Shown in pieces: positions 9,346 to 18,298 of a stretch of DNA of 64,000 bases (position 1 is its first letter; the number at the start of each line of letters is the position of its first letter). The notes beneath the pieces are model-generated. The model did no database searches. It was not told the origin of the DNA and saw only the letters and a list, made by a program, of their open reading frames with translations. Source of the DNA: Rhodocyclaceae bacterium (GTDB lineage: Bacteria; Pseudomonadota; Gammaproteobacteria; Burkholderiales; Rhodocyclaceae); assembly GCA_019455325.1 (NCBI GenBank), contig JACFMQ010000014.1:18558-82557 (forward strand), read 5' to 3'. A program made the position numbers and the translations under genes.

Positions 9346-10113
9346 TCAGTCTCCCGAGCGCGGCAGGTCCGTGCCCGCCGCCTGTCGTTGGCGCATCGTC
9401 CGCCGCGCGAAGCACAGATCCTCCCAGGCCTTGGCCTTGTCCGGCAGGTTGCGCAGCAGGTAGGCCGGGTGATAGGTGACGATCACCGGCACCACCAGTT
9501 CGCCGTCGCGGTATTCGAACAGCTTGCCGCGGCTGGCGCCGAGCGGCCGTGCCTCGTTCAGCACGGCCTGCATCGCGGCGCGGCCGAGCAGCACGATCAG
9601 CTTCGGCCGGAGCAGCGCGATCTGCCGCTGCAGGTACGGCCAGCAGGCGGCCATCTCCTCCGGCTCCGGCGTGCGGTTGCCGGGCGGCCGGCATTTCACC
9701 GCGTTGGCGATGTAGACGTTGTCGCCGCGCTGCAGGTCGATCGCCGCCAGCATCGCGTCGAGCAGCCGGCCGGCCTGGCCGACGAAAGGCTCGCCGCGCG
9801 CGTCCTCCTCGGCGCCCGGTCCCTCGCCGATGAACAGCCAGTCGGCGTTCTCGTCGCCGACGCCGGGCACCGCCTGCCGGCGGCCGCGGCAGAGGCCGCA
9901 GGCCGTGCACTCGGCGATCGTCTGCCGCAGCGTCGGCCAGTCCATCGCCGCCACGACACCGGCGGCAGCGGGCGGCCGGTCCGCGTCCGGCGGCGCGGGC
10001 ACTGCGGCTTCGTCGCCGGCGGGCCCGTCGGCCTCGCCGCCCGGCGCGTCGCGCAGGCGCCAGACCGGCGCAATGCCCATTTCCTGCAGCAGGCGGGTGC
10101 GCGACAGGCTCAC
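9346..10113 (-). CDS. udg: Uracil-DNA glycosylase, iron-sulfur (family 4/5 type)
   Basis: The protein has 255 residues. Motif GEGPGAEEDARGEPFVG is the uracil-binding motif of family 4, and HPAYLLR near the C-terminus is the second active-site motif. Cys residues in CTACGLC, AVKCRPPGNR and MAACWPYL are placed to bind a 4Fe-4S cluster. It removes uracil from DNA after cytosine deamination. The GTG at 10113 was chosen because GGAGG lies about 8 nt upstream; an in-frame ATG at 10161 would add 16 residues of unlike composition. An Ala/Pro-rich linker (about 25-65) precedes the catalytic domain. It follows rimI and tsaB, an arrangement common in betaproteobacteria. Confidence 0.9.
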   Translation of the reverse strand: MSLSRTRLLQEMGIAPVWRLRDAPGGEADGPAGDEAAVPAPPDADRPPAAAGVVAAMDWPTLRQTIAECTACGLCRGRRQAVPGVGDENADWLFIGEGPGAEEDARGEPFVGQAGRLLDAMLAAIDLQRGDNVYIANAVKCRPPGNRTPEPEEMAACWPYLQRQIALLRPKLIVLLGRAAMQAVLNEARPLGASRGKLFEYRDGELVVPVIVTYHPAYLLRNLPDKAKAWEDLCFARRTMRQRQAAGTDLPRSGD

Positions 10114-10177
10114 CGTACGTTCCTCCGCTTGCCGCGCGAGCGCCCGACGTTCCCTGCCCACGGCCGGAACCGGGCGC

Positions 10178-10693
10178 TCACGCCGTCACCTCGTCGAGCC
10201 GGCGGAGCAGCACCAGCGCGTCCTCGCGGCCGCCGGACGCCGGATAGTAGCCCTTGCGCAGGCCGATGCGGACGAAGCCGAAGTGCCGGTAGAGGTCGAG
10301 CGCGGCCGCGTTCGACGGCCGCACCTCGAGCAGCAGCGTGCGGCCGCCGAGGCGGCGCGCCGCCTGCATGGCGTGGCGCAGCAGGCGGGCGCCGAAGCCC
10401 ATGCCCTGCCGCCTTTCGGCGACGCTGATGTTGAGCAGGTGCGCCTCGTCCACCGCCACCATCAGCACGACGTAGCCGATCAGCTCGCCGCCGACGCGGC
10501 AGACCCAGGCGCCGTAGCCGGCAGCGAGCGCGTCGGCGAAGTTGCCGCGCGTCCACGGGAAGGGATAGACCGCGCTCTCGATGGCGATGATCTCGTCGAG
10601 GTCGCCGCCGTTCATCGGCAGCATCTCGACCGGCGGCGCGAACGCGGCGCCCGCCGGCGCGCCCTCTGCCGACTGCCGGGCGGGAACGCTCAT
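10178..10693 (-). CDS. rimI: Ribosomal protein S18 alanine N-acetyltransferase (GNAT)
   Basis: The protein has 171 residues. The GNAT acetyl-CoA loop is RRQGMGFGARLL (about 94-105), followed by LEVRPSNAAALDLYRHFGF, a strong RimI signature, and a GYYP motif. The reaction is acetylation of the N-terminal alanine of ribosomal protein S18. An extra 25 residues at the N-terminus precede the domain. The ATG overlaps the stop of tsaB by 4 nt, so it is translationally coupled to it. Confidence 0.92.
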   Translation of the reverse strand: MSVPARQSAEGAPAGAAFAPPVEMLPMNGGDLDEIIAIESAVYPFPWTRGNFADALAAGYGAWVCRVGGELIGYVVLMVAVDEAHLLNISVAERRQGMGFGARLLRHAMQAARRLGGRTLLLEVRPSNAAALDLYRHFGFVRIGLRKGYYPASGGREDALVLLRRLDEVTA

Positions 10694-11370
10694 GCCCTGC
10701 CCCCCTGCGCCAGGCGCTCGGCGACGGTCAGCGCCACCTTGTCGCGGATGTACACCGGCGCCGCCTCGGCGGCGTCGATGCCCTCGCCGCGCGCCAGACG
10801 CGGCGCGGCGAGCGCGGCGACGGCGGCGGCCGTCGGCAGGATCTCCGGCCGCAGCGCATGGACGCGCGGCGCCATGCGTTCGTGCAGCGCCGGATAGGCG
10901 GCGAGCGCGTTGCCGACGGCGATCCAGCCGCCGCCCTCGGGCAGCGGCACCGCGTCCGGCGCAAAGACGCCCGGCGCACCGACGGCGATGCCGTCGACGA
11001 AGCAGCCGAAATAGACCTCTTGCATGCGCGCGTCGAGGCAGACGGCGACGCGCGGCGCCTCGCCGGCGGCATGGGCCATCGCCGCCAGCGTGCCGACCGG
11101 CAGCACCGGCAGGTCGTGCGCGACGGCCAGCCCCTGCGCTACGCCGCAGGCGACGCGCAGGCCGGTGAACGAGCCCGGGCCGGCGCCGAAGGCGATCGCG
11201 TCGAGCGCGGCAAAGCTGGCACCGGCCTCGGCGAGCAGCGCCGCGGCGAGCGGCAGCAGCGTCGCCGACGACGGCTGGCCGGGCGGGCAGCGGCGTTCGG
11301 TAACGGCACCGTCGCGCCAGAGGGCGACGGAAGCGGCGTCGGTCGAGGATTCGAGGGCGAGGAATTGCAT
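10690..11370 (-). CDS. tsaB: tRNA t6A37 threonylcarbamoyltransferase complex subunit TsaB
   Basis: The protein has 226 residues. ASKHA-fold signatures include LALESSTDAASVAL at the N-terminus and GAGPGSFTGLRVACG near residue 70, both diagnostic of TsaB. TsaB has no transferase activity itself; it forms a heterodimer with TsaD in the complex that makes t6A at position 37 of ANN-decoding tRNAs. The start at 11370 gives the usual N-terminus; an alternative ATG at 11379 adds three residues. It is the first gene of a coupled tsaB-rimI-udg unit. TsaD, TsaC and TsaE are not in this window. Confidence 0.93.
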   Translation of the reverse strand: MQFLALESSTDAASVALWRDGAVTERRCPPGQPSSATLLPLAAALLAEAGASFAALDAIAFGAGPGSFTGLRVACGVAQGLAVAHDLPVLPVGTLAAMAHAAGEAPRVAVCLDARMQEVYFGCFVDGIAVGAPGVFAPDAVPLPEGGGWIAVGNALAAYPALHERMAPRVHALRPEILPTAAAVAALAAPRLARGEGIDAAEAAPVYIRDKVALTVAERLAQGGRA

Positions 11371-11450
11371 CCCCGGCATTTTACCGGGTATCGCGACGCC
11401 GGTCCGGCGTCGCGTGCACCGGCGGGGCGGTATGAACGGCGTAAACACCT

Positions 11451-11542
11451 ACCGCAGAGGCGCAGAGACGCAGAGGTAACGCAGAGAAATGCTTTTTCTC
11501 GGTTTTCCTCTGCGAATCTCTGCGTCTCTGCGCCTCTGCGGT
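11451..11542. repeat. Large interrupted palindrome (25-nt perfect arms)
   Basis: Positions 11451-11475 and 11518-11542 are perfect reverse complements over 25 nt. After a 4/5-nt mismatch, a further GCAGAG pair extends the stem inwards. Each arm is itself built of a repeated GCAGAG core. The element lies between tsaB and a small secreted gene and could fold into a long cruciform or RNA hairpin. I know this composition as a widespread interspersed repeat type in diverse bacteria, often mis-annotated as a short protein; its origin is not established by this sequence alone. Confidence 0.85.
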
Positions 11543-11590
11543 GGACGTCAGCCTTTTCAGGCAGTCACTCCGGCACCGCACGGCGCGCGT

Positions 11591-11902
11591 TCAGCGGCGG
11601 AAGTCGCCGCGGCGCGGACGCATGTCGCGGTCGGCGTCGCGCAGGTCCTGGCGCAGTTGGCGGCGTTCGTCGGGAGACAGCCGCTGCAGGCACGGCGACG
11701 GCTTGCGGGCACCGCCGCGCTCGTCGCGCCAGTCGTCCCGGCATTGCGAAACGCGCAGACGCTCGCCGCGCTCGCTCTCCGGAGAGAGGAAGGCGCGTTC
11801 GCGCTCCGGCGCGAAAGGCCCGCCGTCGCGCGCCGTCGCCGGCGCCGCCAGCGCGAAGAGCGGCAGCGCCGCGGCGAGCGCCAGGAAACCACGGCCGCTC
11901 AT
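11591..11902 (-). CDS. Small secreted protein with Asp/Arg-rich C-terminal helix
   Basis: The protein has 103 residues from the ATG at 11902. A signal peptide (about 1-24, ending APATA) is followed by a charged mature part containing two Cys (SQCRDDW and PSPCLQRL). A C-terminal segment LSPDERRQLRQDLRDADRD looks like a charged helix as in many small periplasmic proteins of betaproteobacteria. I do not know its function. It is divergent from ompR, which raises the possibility of shared control. The frame stays open upstream to 12097, but that extension lacks signal-peptide character at its start. Confidence 0.65.
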   Translation of the reverse strand: MSGRGFLALAAALPLFALAAPATARDGGPFAPERERAFLSPESERGERLRVSQCRDDWRDERGGARKPSPCLQRLSPDERRQLRQDLRDADRDMRPRRGDFRR

Positions 11903-12285
11903 CGCCGCCCCGCCCTTGCCGGCCGGCGCGGATCGCCGCGCAGACCGCCGTTCATCATCAGCATCACGATCATCCTGATCACGCATCCAGAAGAGAGCCG
12001 CCTTTCGCGGCCCGTGGCGGATCGCCACGGTTCGCATCCTGCGAGCGGTTTGTAAGCGTAGTTTGTCTACCGCCGGGAGAATTGTAAAACTTTGCAAGCG
12101 TTTCGCCGCACGGCATCCGCTTCGACCGTGGGCCGGGCATCCGTTTTTTCGGGGTTTTTCCCCGGCGGGGCGGCGTTTTCCGGCATGCCGGCGCGCCGCG
12201 CCCGCGAACCCCGGAAGGCCGCGTTTCAGGCTAGCATTTCCGCCGTGGGCGCCCTGCGGACGGCGCCAGGAAGAAAAGACAACCG
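11903..12285. promoter_or_regulatory. Intergenic regulatory region between small secreted gene and ompR
   Basis: No convincing gene lies in these 383 bases. A perfect 8-bp stem with a 3-nt loop sits at 12012-12030. Two GTTTGT copies are 13 nt apart (12048 and 12061), and TTGTAA and TTGCAA are 10 nt apart (12082 and 12092). Ten-base spaced repeats are the style of OmpR binding sites, so autoregulation is possible. A second stem (12150-12164, five C/G pairs around five T) has no following T run and is not a terminator. No strong sigma-70 promoter is evident. Confidence 0.4.
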
Positions 12286-13002
12286 ATGAGCCAGAAAAAG
12301 ATTCTCGTCGTCGACGACGACGCCCGCCTGCGCGACCTGCTCTCCCGCTACCTCGGCGAACAGGACTTCCTCGTGCGCGCCGTCGACAGCGGCGCGGCCA
12401 TGGACCGCTGGCTGCCGCGCGAAACCTTCGACCTGATCGTCCTCGACCTCATGCTGCCGGGCGAGGACGGCCTCGCCATCTGCCGCCGGCTGCGCGCCGC
12501 CGATCCGCAGCAGGCGATCATCATGCTCACCGCCAAGGGCGACGAGATCGACCGCATCGTCGGCCTGGAGATGGGCGCCGACGACTACCTGCCGAAGCCG
12601 TTCAACCCGCGCGAGCTGCTCGCCCGCATCCATGCCGTGCTGCGCCGCCGCGGCCCGGCGGCGCCGGGCGCGCCGGCGACCGAGGAGCAGGTGGTGGCCT
12701 TCGCCAACGTCGAGGTCGACCTCGCCGCGCGCACGCTGAAGAAGGGCGGCGCGCAACTGCCGCTGACCACCGGCGAATTCGCCGTGCTCAAGGCGCTGCT
12801 GCAGCATCCGCGCCAGCCGCTGTCGCGCGACCGGCTGATGACGCTGGCGCGCGGCCGCGAGCAGGGGCCGTTCGACCGCGCCATCGACGTGCAGGTGTCG
12901 CGCCTCCGGAAGCTGGTCGAGCCGGACCCGGCCAGCCCGCGCTACCTGCAGACGGTGTGGGGCTTCGGCTACGTCTTCATTCCCGACGGCAAGGACAAGT
13001 GA
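12286..13002 (+). CDS. ompR: OmpR-type two-component response regulator
   Basis: The protein has 238 residues. A receiver domain (about 5-120) has acidic pocket D10-D12, phospho-acceptor D54 in VLDLMLPGEDG, T84-type ITA (MLTAKG) and K-P-F. A winged-helix DNA-binding domain (about 135-232) has RLMTLARGRE and the VWGFGYVF end. The protein closely follows OmpR rather than PhoB in the linker and receiver. It is followed after 43 bp by its kinase gene. It is expected to regulate outer-membrane or envelope genes in response to osmolarity or a related cue. Confidence 0.92.
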   Translation: MSQKKILVVDDDARLRDLLSRYLGEQDFLVRAVDSGAAMDRWLPRETFDLIVLDLMLPGEDGLAICRRLRAADPQQAIIMLTAKGDEIDRIVGLEMGADDYLPKPFNPRELLARIHAVLRRRGPAAPGAPATEEQVVAFANVEVDLAARTLKKGGAQLPLTTGEFAVLKALLQHPRQPLSRDRLMTLARGREQGPFDRAIDVQVSRLRKLVEPDPASPRYLQTVWGFGYVFIPDGKDK

Positions 13003-13045
13003 GCGCGCCGCCCACCCCGCCCGCCGCCCGCCGCTGAGGCCCGCC

Positions 13046-14362
13046 TTGCCGCACACGCTGCTCGCCCGCACCTTTCTCCTGATCAGCCTGCTCATGGTCG
13101 TCGCCGTCGGCATCTGGGCGGCGCTGTTCGGGCTGGCGACGCGCGAGCCGAAGGCCCGCCACCTGGCGCAGTTGACCACCAGCGTCGTCAACCTGACGCA
13201 CGCCGCGCTCGTCGCCGCCGCGCCGGAGCGGCGGCGCGCGCTGCTCTTCGAGCTGTCCGAGCGCGAGGGCATCCGCCTGCTGCCGGCGGAGCCCGAGGAT
13301 GTGATCGAGCCGCTGCCGGCCAGCGCCTTCCACGAACGCTACCGCGCCGAGACGCATCGCCGGCTCGGCGACGGCACGCGGCTCGCCGCCGCGGTGAACG
13401 GCGAGCCGGGGCTGTGGGCGAGCTTCCTGCTCGACGGCGACGCCGAGGACCGCTACTGGGTGATGCTGCCGCCGGAGCACGCCGAGCGCGTCTTCCCATG
13501 GCACTGGCTGGGCTGGGGGCTGGCCTCGCTGGCGCTGGCGCTCTTCGTCGCCTGGCTGATCGTCTCGCGCGTGACGCGGCCGCTGCGCGCGCTCGCCGGC
13601 GCCGCGCGCGAGCTCGGCCGCGGCCGCCGGCCGGCGGCGCTGGCGGTCGAGGGCGCCGAGGAACTGCGCCAGCTCGCCGGCGCCTTCAACCAGATGACCG
13701 AGGATCTGGCGCGCATCGAGGCCGAGCGCGCCGAGGTGCTGGCCGGCATCTCGCACGACCTGCGCACGCCGCTCGCCCGCCTGCGGCTGGAAGCCGAGCT
13801 GTCGGTCGCCGACGAGGACGCGCGCGCGGCCATGGCCGCCGACGTCGAGCAGATCGACGCGATCATCGCCCAGTTCCTCGACTACGCGCGCGCCGACGCC
13901 GAGGAAGCGCCGGCGCCGACCTCGCCGGCGGCGCTGCTCGACGAGATCGCCGCGCGCTACGCCCGCCGCGGCCAGCCGGTGGTCGTGCCCGACGCGACGG
14001 CGGCGCCGGTGCCGCTGCGGCCGCAGGCGATCCGGCGCGCGCTCGCCAACCTCGTCGACAACGCACGCAAGTACGCCGGCGGCGAGATCGAACTGCGCGC
14101 GACGGCGGCGGACGGCATGCTGCAACTGGAAGTGCTCGACCGCGGGCCGGGCATCCCGGAAGCGGAGATCGAGCGCATGAAGCGTCCGTTCACGCGGCTG
14201 GAGAACGCGCGCACCGACGCCGGCGGCACCGGCCTCGGGCTGGCCATCGTCGAGCGCGTCGCCCGCCTGCACGACGGCCGCTTCACGCTCGCCGCGCGCG
14301 CCGGCGGCGGGCTGGCGGCGACGCTGTCGATCCCGCTGGCGCCGGACGCCGCAGCGCGCTGA
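13046..14362 (+). CDS. envZ: EnvZ-type sensor histidine kinase
   Basis: The protein has 438 residues. TM1 (about 9-30), a periplasmic sensor of about 120 residues and TM2 (about 155-173) are followed by HAMP, HisKA with H237 in GISHDLRTPLARLR, and HATPase with N-box VDNARKYAGG and GTGLGLAIVER. The only start upstream of TM1 is TTG at 13046, with GAGG six bases before it; the first ATG falls inside TM1. An OmpR-EnvZ pair is the natural reading. The start codon may reduce kinase synthesis relative to the regulator (inference). Confidence 0.9.
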   Translation: MPHTLLARTFLLISLLMVVAVGIWAALFGLATREPKARHLAQLTTSVVNLTHAALVAAAPERRRALLFELSEREGIRLLPAEPEDVIEPLPASAFHERYRAETHRRLGDGTRLAAAVNGEPGLWASFLLDGDAEDRYWVMLPPEHAERVFPWHWLGWGLASLALALFVAWLIVSRVTRPLRALAGAARELGRGRRPAALAVEGAEELRQLAGAFNQMTEDLARIEAERAEVLAGISHDLRTPLARLRLEAELSVADEDARAAMAADVEQIDAIIAQFLDYARADAEEAPAPTSPAALLDEIAARYARRGQPVVVPDATAAPVPLRPQAIRRALANLVDNARKYAGGEIELRATAADGMLQLEVLDRGPGIPEAEIERMKRPFTRLENARTDAGGTGLGLAIVERVARLHDGRFTLAARAGGGLAATLSIPLAPDAAAR

Positions 14363-14380
14363 CGCGCTGACGGCGCTGCC

Positions 14381-14920
14381 TCAGCGCAGCGGCCAGCGCG
14401 CCGCCGGTTCGTAGGTCGAGCCGCGCTCGGTGCGCCAGGAGCGCGCCAGCACGAATTCGCCGGCGGTCCATTCCTGCGCCGGCAGCGCCGGCAGCTCGCC
14501 GGGGTGCGCGGCCTTGCGCAGCAGCGTCACGTGCGGCGTCACCGCCCGTTCGGCGTCGAGGAAGCCGGCCGGCAGCAGCGCCCGCTGCAGACCGCCGGCG
14601 AGCGCCGAGAGTTCGGGCGCGGTTTCGCTGCAGCCGGCCCAGACGATGTGGTTGTGCTTCCAGAAGCCGAGGCGGTCGAGGCGCACCGGCACGCGCGGCA
14701 AATCGAGGCCGGCAGCGATCGCCTGCAGCTCGGGCAGGCGCGCTTCCGGCACCTCGCCGAGGAAGGCCAGCGTGACGTGCAGCGATTCCTCGCGCATCAG
14801 CCGGCCGCCGCTCTTGCCGACGATGCCGCCGGCCTGGCGATGCAGCCGCTGCGCGATCTCCGGCGGCAGCCAGAGGGCGAAGAACAGGCGGGCGGGGGAA
14901 GCTCCGGTTTCAGGATTCAT
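14381..14920 (-). CDS. thpR: RNA 2',3'-cyclic phosphodiesterase
   Basis: The protein has 179 residues. It belongs to the 2H phosphoesterase fold, with the two catalytic HxT motifs HVTLAF (near residue 48) and HVTLLR (near 130). The N-terminal [15 protein letters not shown] is typical of ThpR/LigT. It hydrolyses 2',3'-cyclic phosphates, and some homologues ligate tRNA half-molecules in vitro. Its first 11 bases overlap the end of ispF, so it is probably translationally coupled to the isoprenoid genes without a clear functional link. Confidence 0.9.
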   Translation of the reverse strand: MNPETGASPARLFFALWLPPEIAQRLHRQAGGIVGKSGGRLMREESLHVTLAFLGEVPEARLPELQAIAAGLDLPRVPVRLDRLGFWKHNHIVWAGCSETAPELSALAGGLQRALLPAGFLDAERAVTPHVTLLRKAAHPGELPALPAQEWTAGEFVLARSWRTERGSTYEPAARWPLR

Positions 14921-15392
14921 TGCTGATCAACACCGCGGCTTCCGCCACGATGCCCTCTCCGCGGCCGGCGAAGCCGAGGCGTTCGCAGGTCTTGGCCTTG
15001 ACGTTCACGTCGCCGGGCGCGACGAGCAGGTCGGCGGCAATGTTGTCGACCATCGCCGGGATGAAGGCGGCGAGCTTCGGCGCCTGCGCGATCACCGTCG
15101 AATCGACGTTCACCACGCGCCAGCCGGCCTGGCGCAGCAGACCGACGGTGCTGCGCAGCAGCGCGCGGCTGTCGGCGCCGCGCCAGCGTTCGTCGGTGTC
15201 CGGGAAGTGGCGGCCGATGTCGCCGAGCGCGGCGGCGCCGAGCAGCGCGTCGGTGATCGCGTGCAGCAGCACGTCGGCGTCGGAATGGCCGAGGAGCCCC
15301 TTGTCGTGCGGAATGTCCACGCCGCCGACGATGAGCCGGCGCCCCTGTACCAGCGCGTGCACGTCGAAGCCCTGGCCGATGCGGATGGTCAT
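14910..15392 (-). CDS. ispF: 2-C-methyl-D-erythritol 2,4-cyclodiphosphate synthase
   Basis: The protein has 160 residues, the usual length. Motifs are GFDVHAL (metal-binding D and H), [12 protein letters not shown] with the metal-binding His, IGRHFPDTD, and the C-terminal E-R-L-G-F segment. It makes the cyclic diphosphate in the MEP isoprenoid pathway. The start overlaps the end of ispD by 4 nt, so the two pathway enzymes are translationally coupled. Confidence 0.96.
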   Translation of the reverse strand: MTIRIGQGFDVHALVQGRRLIVGGVDIPHDKGLLGHSDADVLLHAITDALLGAAALGDIGRHFPDTDERWRGADSRALLRSTVGLLRQAGWRVVNVDSTVIAQAPKLAAFIPAMVDNIAADLLVAPGDVNVKAKTCERLGFAGRGEGIVAEAAVLISNES

Positions 15393-16081
15393 CGCGCCCT
15401 CCTGGCGAAAAGAATCAGCTCCGCCAGCGCGAGGTCGGCGGGGTACGTCACCTTCAGGTTGCCGGCCTCGCCCGCCACCAGCTTCGGCCGCAGGCCGAGG
15501 GTCTCGACGGCGCCGGCCTCGTCGGTGACGCCGCCGGCCGCCGACAGCGCGGCGAAGAGCGTGGCGTGGCGGAACATCTGCGGCGTCTGCGCCTGCCACA
15601 GGCCGTCGCGCGGCTCGGTGGCGGCGACGCGACGCGCCTCGTCCTGACGCTTCAGCGTGTCGGCGACGGGCACCGCCAGCAGGCCGCCGACCGGGTCGTC
15701 GGCGAGTTCGGCGAAAAGCGCGTCGAGCAGCGCCGGCGACAGGCACGGACGCGCCGCGTCGTGCACCAGCACCCAGTCGTCGTCGGCCGCCGCCGTGGTC
15801 AGCGCACGAAGGCCGGCGAGCACGCTGTCGGCGCGCGTGGCGCCGCCGGCGTAGACCGTCTCCAGCTTCGGCCCCAGGTCGCGCCAGTCGTGGCCGGCCC
15901 AGTGCGCGTCGTCCGGCGCCAGCATGACGAGCACGCGCTCGATCTTCGGCGAGCGGCAGAGCGTGGCGAGCGTGTGGTGGATCAGCGGACGGCCGGCGAG
16001 CGGCAGGTACTGCTTGGGCAGCCCGGCGCCGAAGCGCGCGCCGCTGCCGGCGGCGGGGACGATTGCGAAGTGGCGGGGCAT
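15389..16081 (-). CDS. ispD: 2-C-methyl-D-erythritol 4-phosphate cytidylyltransferase
   Basis: The protein has 230 residues. The nucleotide-binding loop [11 protein letters not shown], the [16 protein letters not shown] segment, VHDAARP and the [12 protein letters not shown] end are all conserved. The enzyme joins CTP to MEP in the isoprenoid pathway and stands two catalytic steps before IspF. It is the first gene of ispD-ispF-thpR and is divergent from a DUF4010 membrane protein 68 bp away. Confidence 0.96.
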   Translation of the reverse strand: MPRHFAIVPAAGSGARFGAGLPKQYLPLAGRPLIHHTLATLCRSPKIERVLVMLAPDDAHWAGHDWRDLGPKLETVYAGGATRADSVLAGLRALTTAAADDDWVLVHDAARPCLSPALLDALFAELADDPVGGLLAVPVADTLKRQDEARRVAATEPRDGLWQAQTPQMFRHATLFAALSAAGGVTDEAGAVETLGLRPKLVAGEAGNLKVTYPADLALAELILFARRAR

Positions 16082-16149
16082 GGCGTAAGTTCTCGGCGAC
16101 GACCGGATCGGGGAAGGCCCCGGACACCCGGATTCTACCCCGTGCGGAC

Positions 16150-17412
16150 ATGACGAACGGCGCCATTCTTTCCGACATCGGCCTCGAATTCATCCAGGCC
16201 TTCCTGCTCTCGCTCGGCATTGGCATGCTGCTCGGCCTCGAACGCGAGCGCAATCCGACCGCGCGCGCCGGCCTGCGCACCTTCACGCTGGTCTCCCTGC
16301 TCGGCACGGTCGGCGCGCTGCTCGCCGAGCGCACCGGCTCGCCCTGGCTGCTCGCCGCCGGCCTGGTCGTCGTCGGCGTCATGATGATCGCCGCCTATCT
16401 GCGCCAGCCCGACGCCAGCGATCCCGGCACCACCTCGGTCGTCGCGCTGCTGCTTGCCTTCTGCTACGGCGCCATGATCTGGTACGGCTACCAGACGCTG
16501 GTGGTGATGCTCGCCATCCTGACCACCGTGCTGCTCTACTTCAAGGCCGAGCTGCGCTCCGTGTCGCAGCGGCTGACGCGCCGCGACATCACCTCGGTGC
16601 TGCAGTTCGGCGTGCTCTCGCTGGTCATCCTGCCGATCCTGCCGGACCGCAACTTCGGCCCCTACGACACGCTCAACCCCTACCAGGTGTGGTGGATGGT
16701 GGTGCTCATCTCCGGCCTCGGGCTGACCGGCTACGCCGCGCTGCGCCTGGTCGGCCAGCGCTACGGCGCGCCGCTGCTCGGCATCTTCGGCGGCCTCGCG
16801 TCGAGCACCGCGACGACGCTGGTCTTCGCCCGCCACGCGCGCGACACGGCGACGCTCGTCCGTCTCTGCCTGGTCGTCATCCTCACCGCCAACGTCGTCA
16901 TCCTCGTCCGCCTGGCCGGCGTCGCCGCCATCGTGCAGCCGGCATTGCTGCCGGGGCTGCTGCCCATCCTCGGCGGCGGCCTCGTCGCCGGCGCGCTCTT
17001 CGTCGCCTGGGCCTGGTTCCAGCTCGACAAGGGCGAGGCCCTGCCCGAACTCGAACTGCGCAACCCGACCGAACTGGGCACCGCGCTGACCTTCGCCGCC
17101 ATCTACGCCGTCGTCCTCGTCCTTTCCGCCGCCCTCTCGGAGCGCGCCGGCAACCTCGGCCTCTATGCCGTGGCCTTCGTCTCCGGCCTGACCGACGTGG
17201 ACGCCATCGTCCTCTCCAGCCTGCGCCTGTTCGGCCAAGGGAAGCTCGCCGCCGGCGAGGCGAACACGGCGATCCTCATCGCCATCCTCGCCAATCTGCT
17301 GTTCAAGTTCGGCATCGTCGCCGGCGTCGCCGGCCGCGGGCTGGCGCTGCGCATCGTCGCCGGCTTCCTGGCCATCGCCGCCGGCTGCCTGGCCGGCTGG
17401 CTGGCGGCTTGA
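16150..17412 (+). CDS. MgtC/DUF4010 family integral membrane protein
   Basis: The protein has 420 residues and about ten or more hydrophobic helices. The first third (about 8-140) matches an MgtC/SapB-like module with [12 protein letters not shown] and [10 protein letters not shown]. The rest matches DUF4010, with the conserved [11 protein letters not shown] and [17 protein letters not shown] segments. It is a fusion architecture common in proteobacteria. The role is unknown; MgtC relatives act in magnesium-limited growth and ATP-synthase control, but transfer of that function is not safe. The ATG at 16150 is used because the frame upstream lacks a membrane-protein N-terminus. Confidence 0.85.
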   Translation: MTNGAILSDIGLEFIQAFLLSLGIGMLLGLERERNPTARAGLRTFTLVSLLGTVGALLAERTGSPWLLAAGLVVVGVMMIAAYLRQPDASDPGTTSVVALLLAFCYGAMIWYGYQTLVVMLAILTTVLLYFKAELRSVSQRLTRRDITSVLQFGVLSLVILPILPDRNFGPYDTLNPYQVWWMVVLISGLGLTGYAALRLVGQRYGAPLLGIFGGLASSTATTLVFARHARDTATLVRLCLVVILTANVVILVRLAGVAAIVQPALLPGLLPILGGGLVAGALFVAWAWFQLDKGEALPELELRNPTELGTALTFAAIYAVVLVLSAALSERAGNLGLYAVAFVSGLTDVDAIVLSSLRLFGQGKLAAGEANTAILIAILANLLFKFGIVAGVAGRGLALRIVAGFLAIAAGCLAGWLAA

Positions 17413-17464
17413 ATTCGCCGCCATCCGGGTCATATTGGAAGCAGGAAGAACGGGAGAACGCACG

Positions 17465-18298
17465 ATGAAAACCGAGATGAGCAGGGGTGCGAACGTCCGC
17501 CTGCCGGCGGTGGCAGGGATGTTCTATGCGGGCGAGGCGAAAACGCTCGCCGGCGAGGTGACGGGCATGCTCGCCGCCGCACCGGCGGCGGACGGGCCGG
17601 TGCCGAAGGCGCTGATCGCGCCGCACGCCGGCTACATGTATTCCGGGCTGGTGGCGGCGAGCGTCTATGCGCTGCTGCGGCCGGCCGCGGCGACGATCCG
17701 GCGCGTCGTCCTGCTCGGCCCGACGCATCGCGTCGGCGTGCGCGGGCTGGCGCTGCCGAGCGTGGAGAGCTTTGCCACGCCGCTCGGGCGGGTCGAGCTC
17801 GACGGCGAGGCGATCGCCGCGCTCGCCGACCTGCCGCAGGTCGTCGTCGCCGACGCGCCGCACGCGCAGGAGCATTCGCTGGAAGTGCAACTGCCCTTCC
17901 TGCAGCGCGTGCTCGACGATTTCCGGCTGGTGCCGCTGGCCGTCGGCCAGGCCCCGGCCGAAGCCGTCGCCCAGGTGCTCGACCGCCTGTGGGGCGGCGC
18001 CGAGACGCTGATCGTGGTCAGCTCCGATCTGTCGCACTACCTGCCCTACGCCGAAGCCTGCGAGATCGACGGCCAGACCGCCGAGCGCATCCTCGCCTGC
18101 TCGCCCGACATCGGCCACGACGAGGCCTGCGGCGCGACGCCGCTGAACGGCCTGCTGCTCGCCGCGCGCCGGCACGGCCTGAGGGCGCGGCTGGTCGATC
18201 TGCGCAACTCCGGCGACACCGCCGGCGACCGGCGGCGCGTCGTCGGCTACGGCGCCTTCGCCTTCGTCGACGAAAGAGAGGCCGCGCATGCCTGCTGA
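17465..18298 (+). CDS. amrB: AmmeMemoRadiSam system protein B (Memo family)
   Basis: The protein has 277 residues. Memo-type signatures include RLPAVAGMFYAG, ALIAPHAGYMYSG (His ligand), LGPTHRVGVRG, HSLEVQLPFLQ, SSDLSHYLPY and the GYGAFAFV end. The fold is related to extradiol dioxygenases, with His-rich metal site residues retained. The substrate is unknown. It is the first of a three-gene unit, with the next gene overlapping by 11 nt. ATG 17465 follows GGAGAA closely; an upstream TTG at 17435 is less likely. Confidence 0.9.
   Translation: MKTEMSRGANVRLPAVAGMFYAGEAKTLAGEVTGMLAAAPAADGPVPKALIAPHAGYMYSGLVAASVYALLRPAAATIRRVVLLGPTHRVGVRGLALPSVESFATPLGRVELDGEAIAALADLPQVVVADAPHAQEHSLEVQLPFLQRVLDDFRLVPLAVGQAPAEAVAQVLDRLWGGAETLIVVSSDLSHYLPYAEACEIDGQTAERILACSPDIGHDEACGATPLNGLLLAARRHGLRARLVDLRNSGDTAGDRRRVVGYGAFAFVDEREAAHAC

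Noticed and set aside
11381-11581. Short frame across the palindrome
   Set aside because: It consists of the translated repeat and has no ribosome site. Such peptides are commonly mis-annotated from this repeat type.
12141-12170. Stem-loop near ompR as terminator
   Set aside because: The stem has only five pairs and no T run follows it on either strand.
12063-13037. Plus-strand frame overlapping ompR
   Set aside because: The region before 12286 has no protein-like features, and within ompR the OmpR frame is clearly the real one.
16135-17463. Minus-strand frame of 442 codons opposite the DUF4010 gene
   Set aside because: Asp/Glu/Gln/Gly-rich composition is the reverse complement of membrane-helix codons; the plus-strand protein has conserved motifs.
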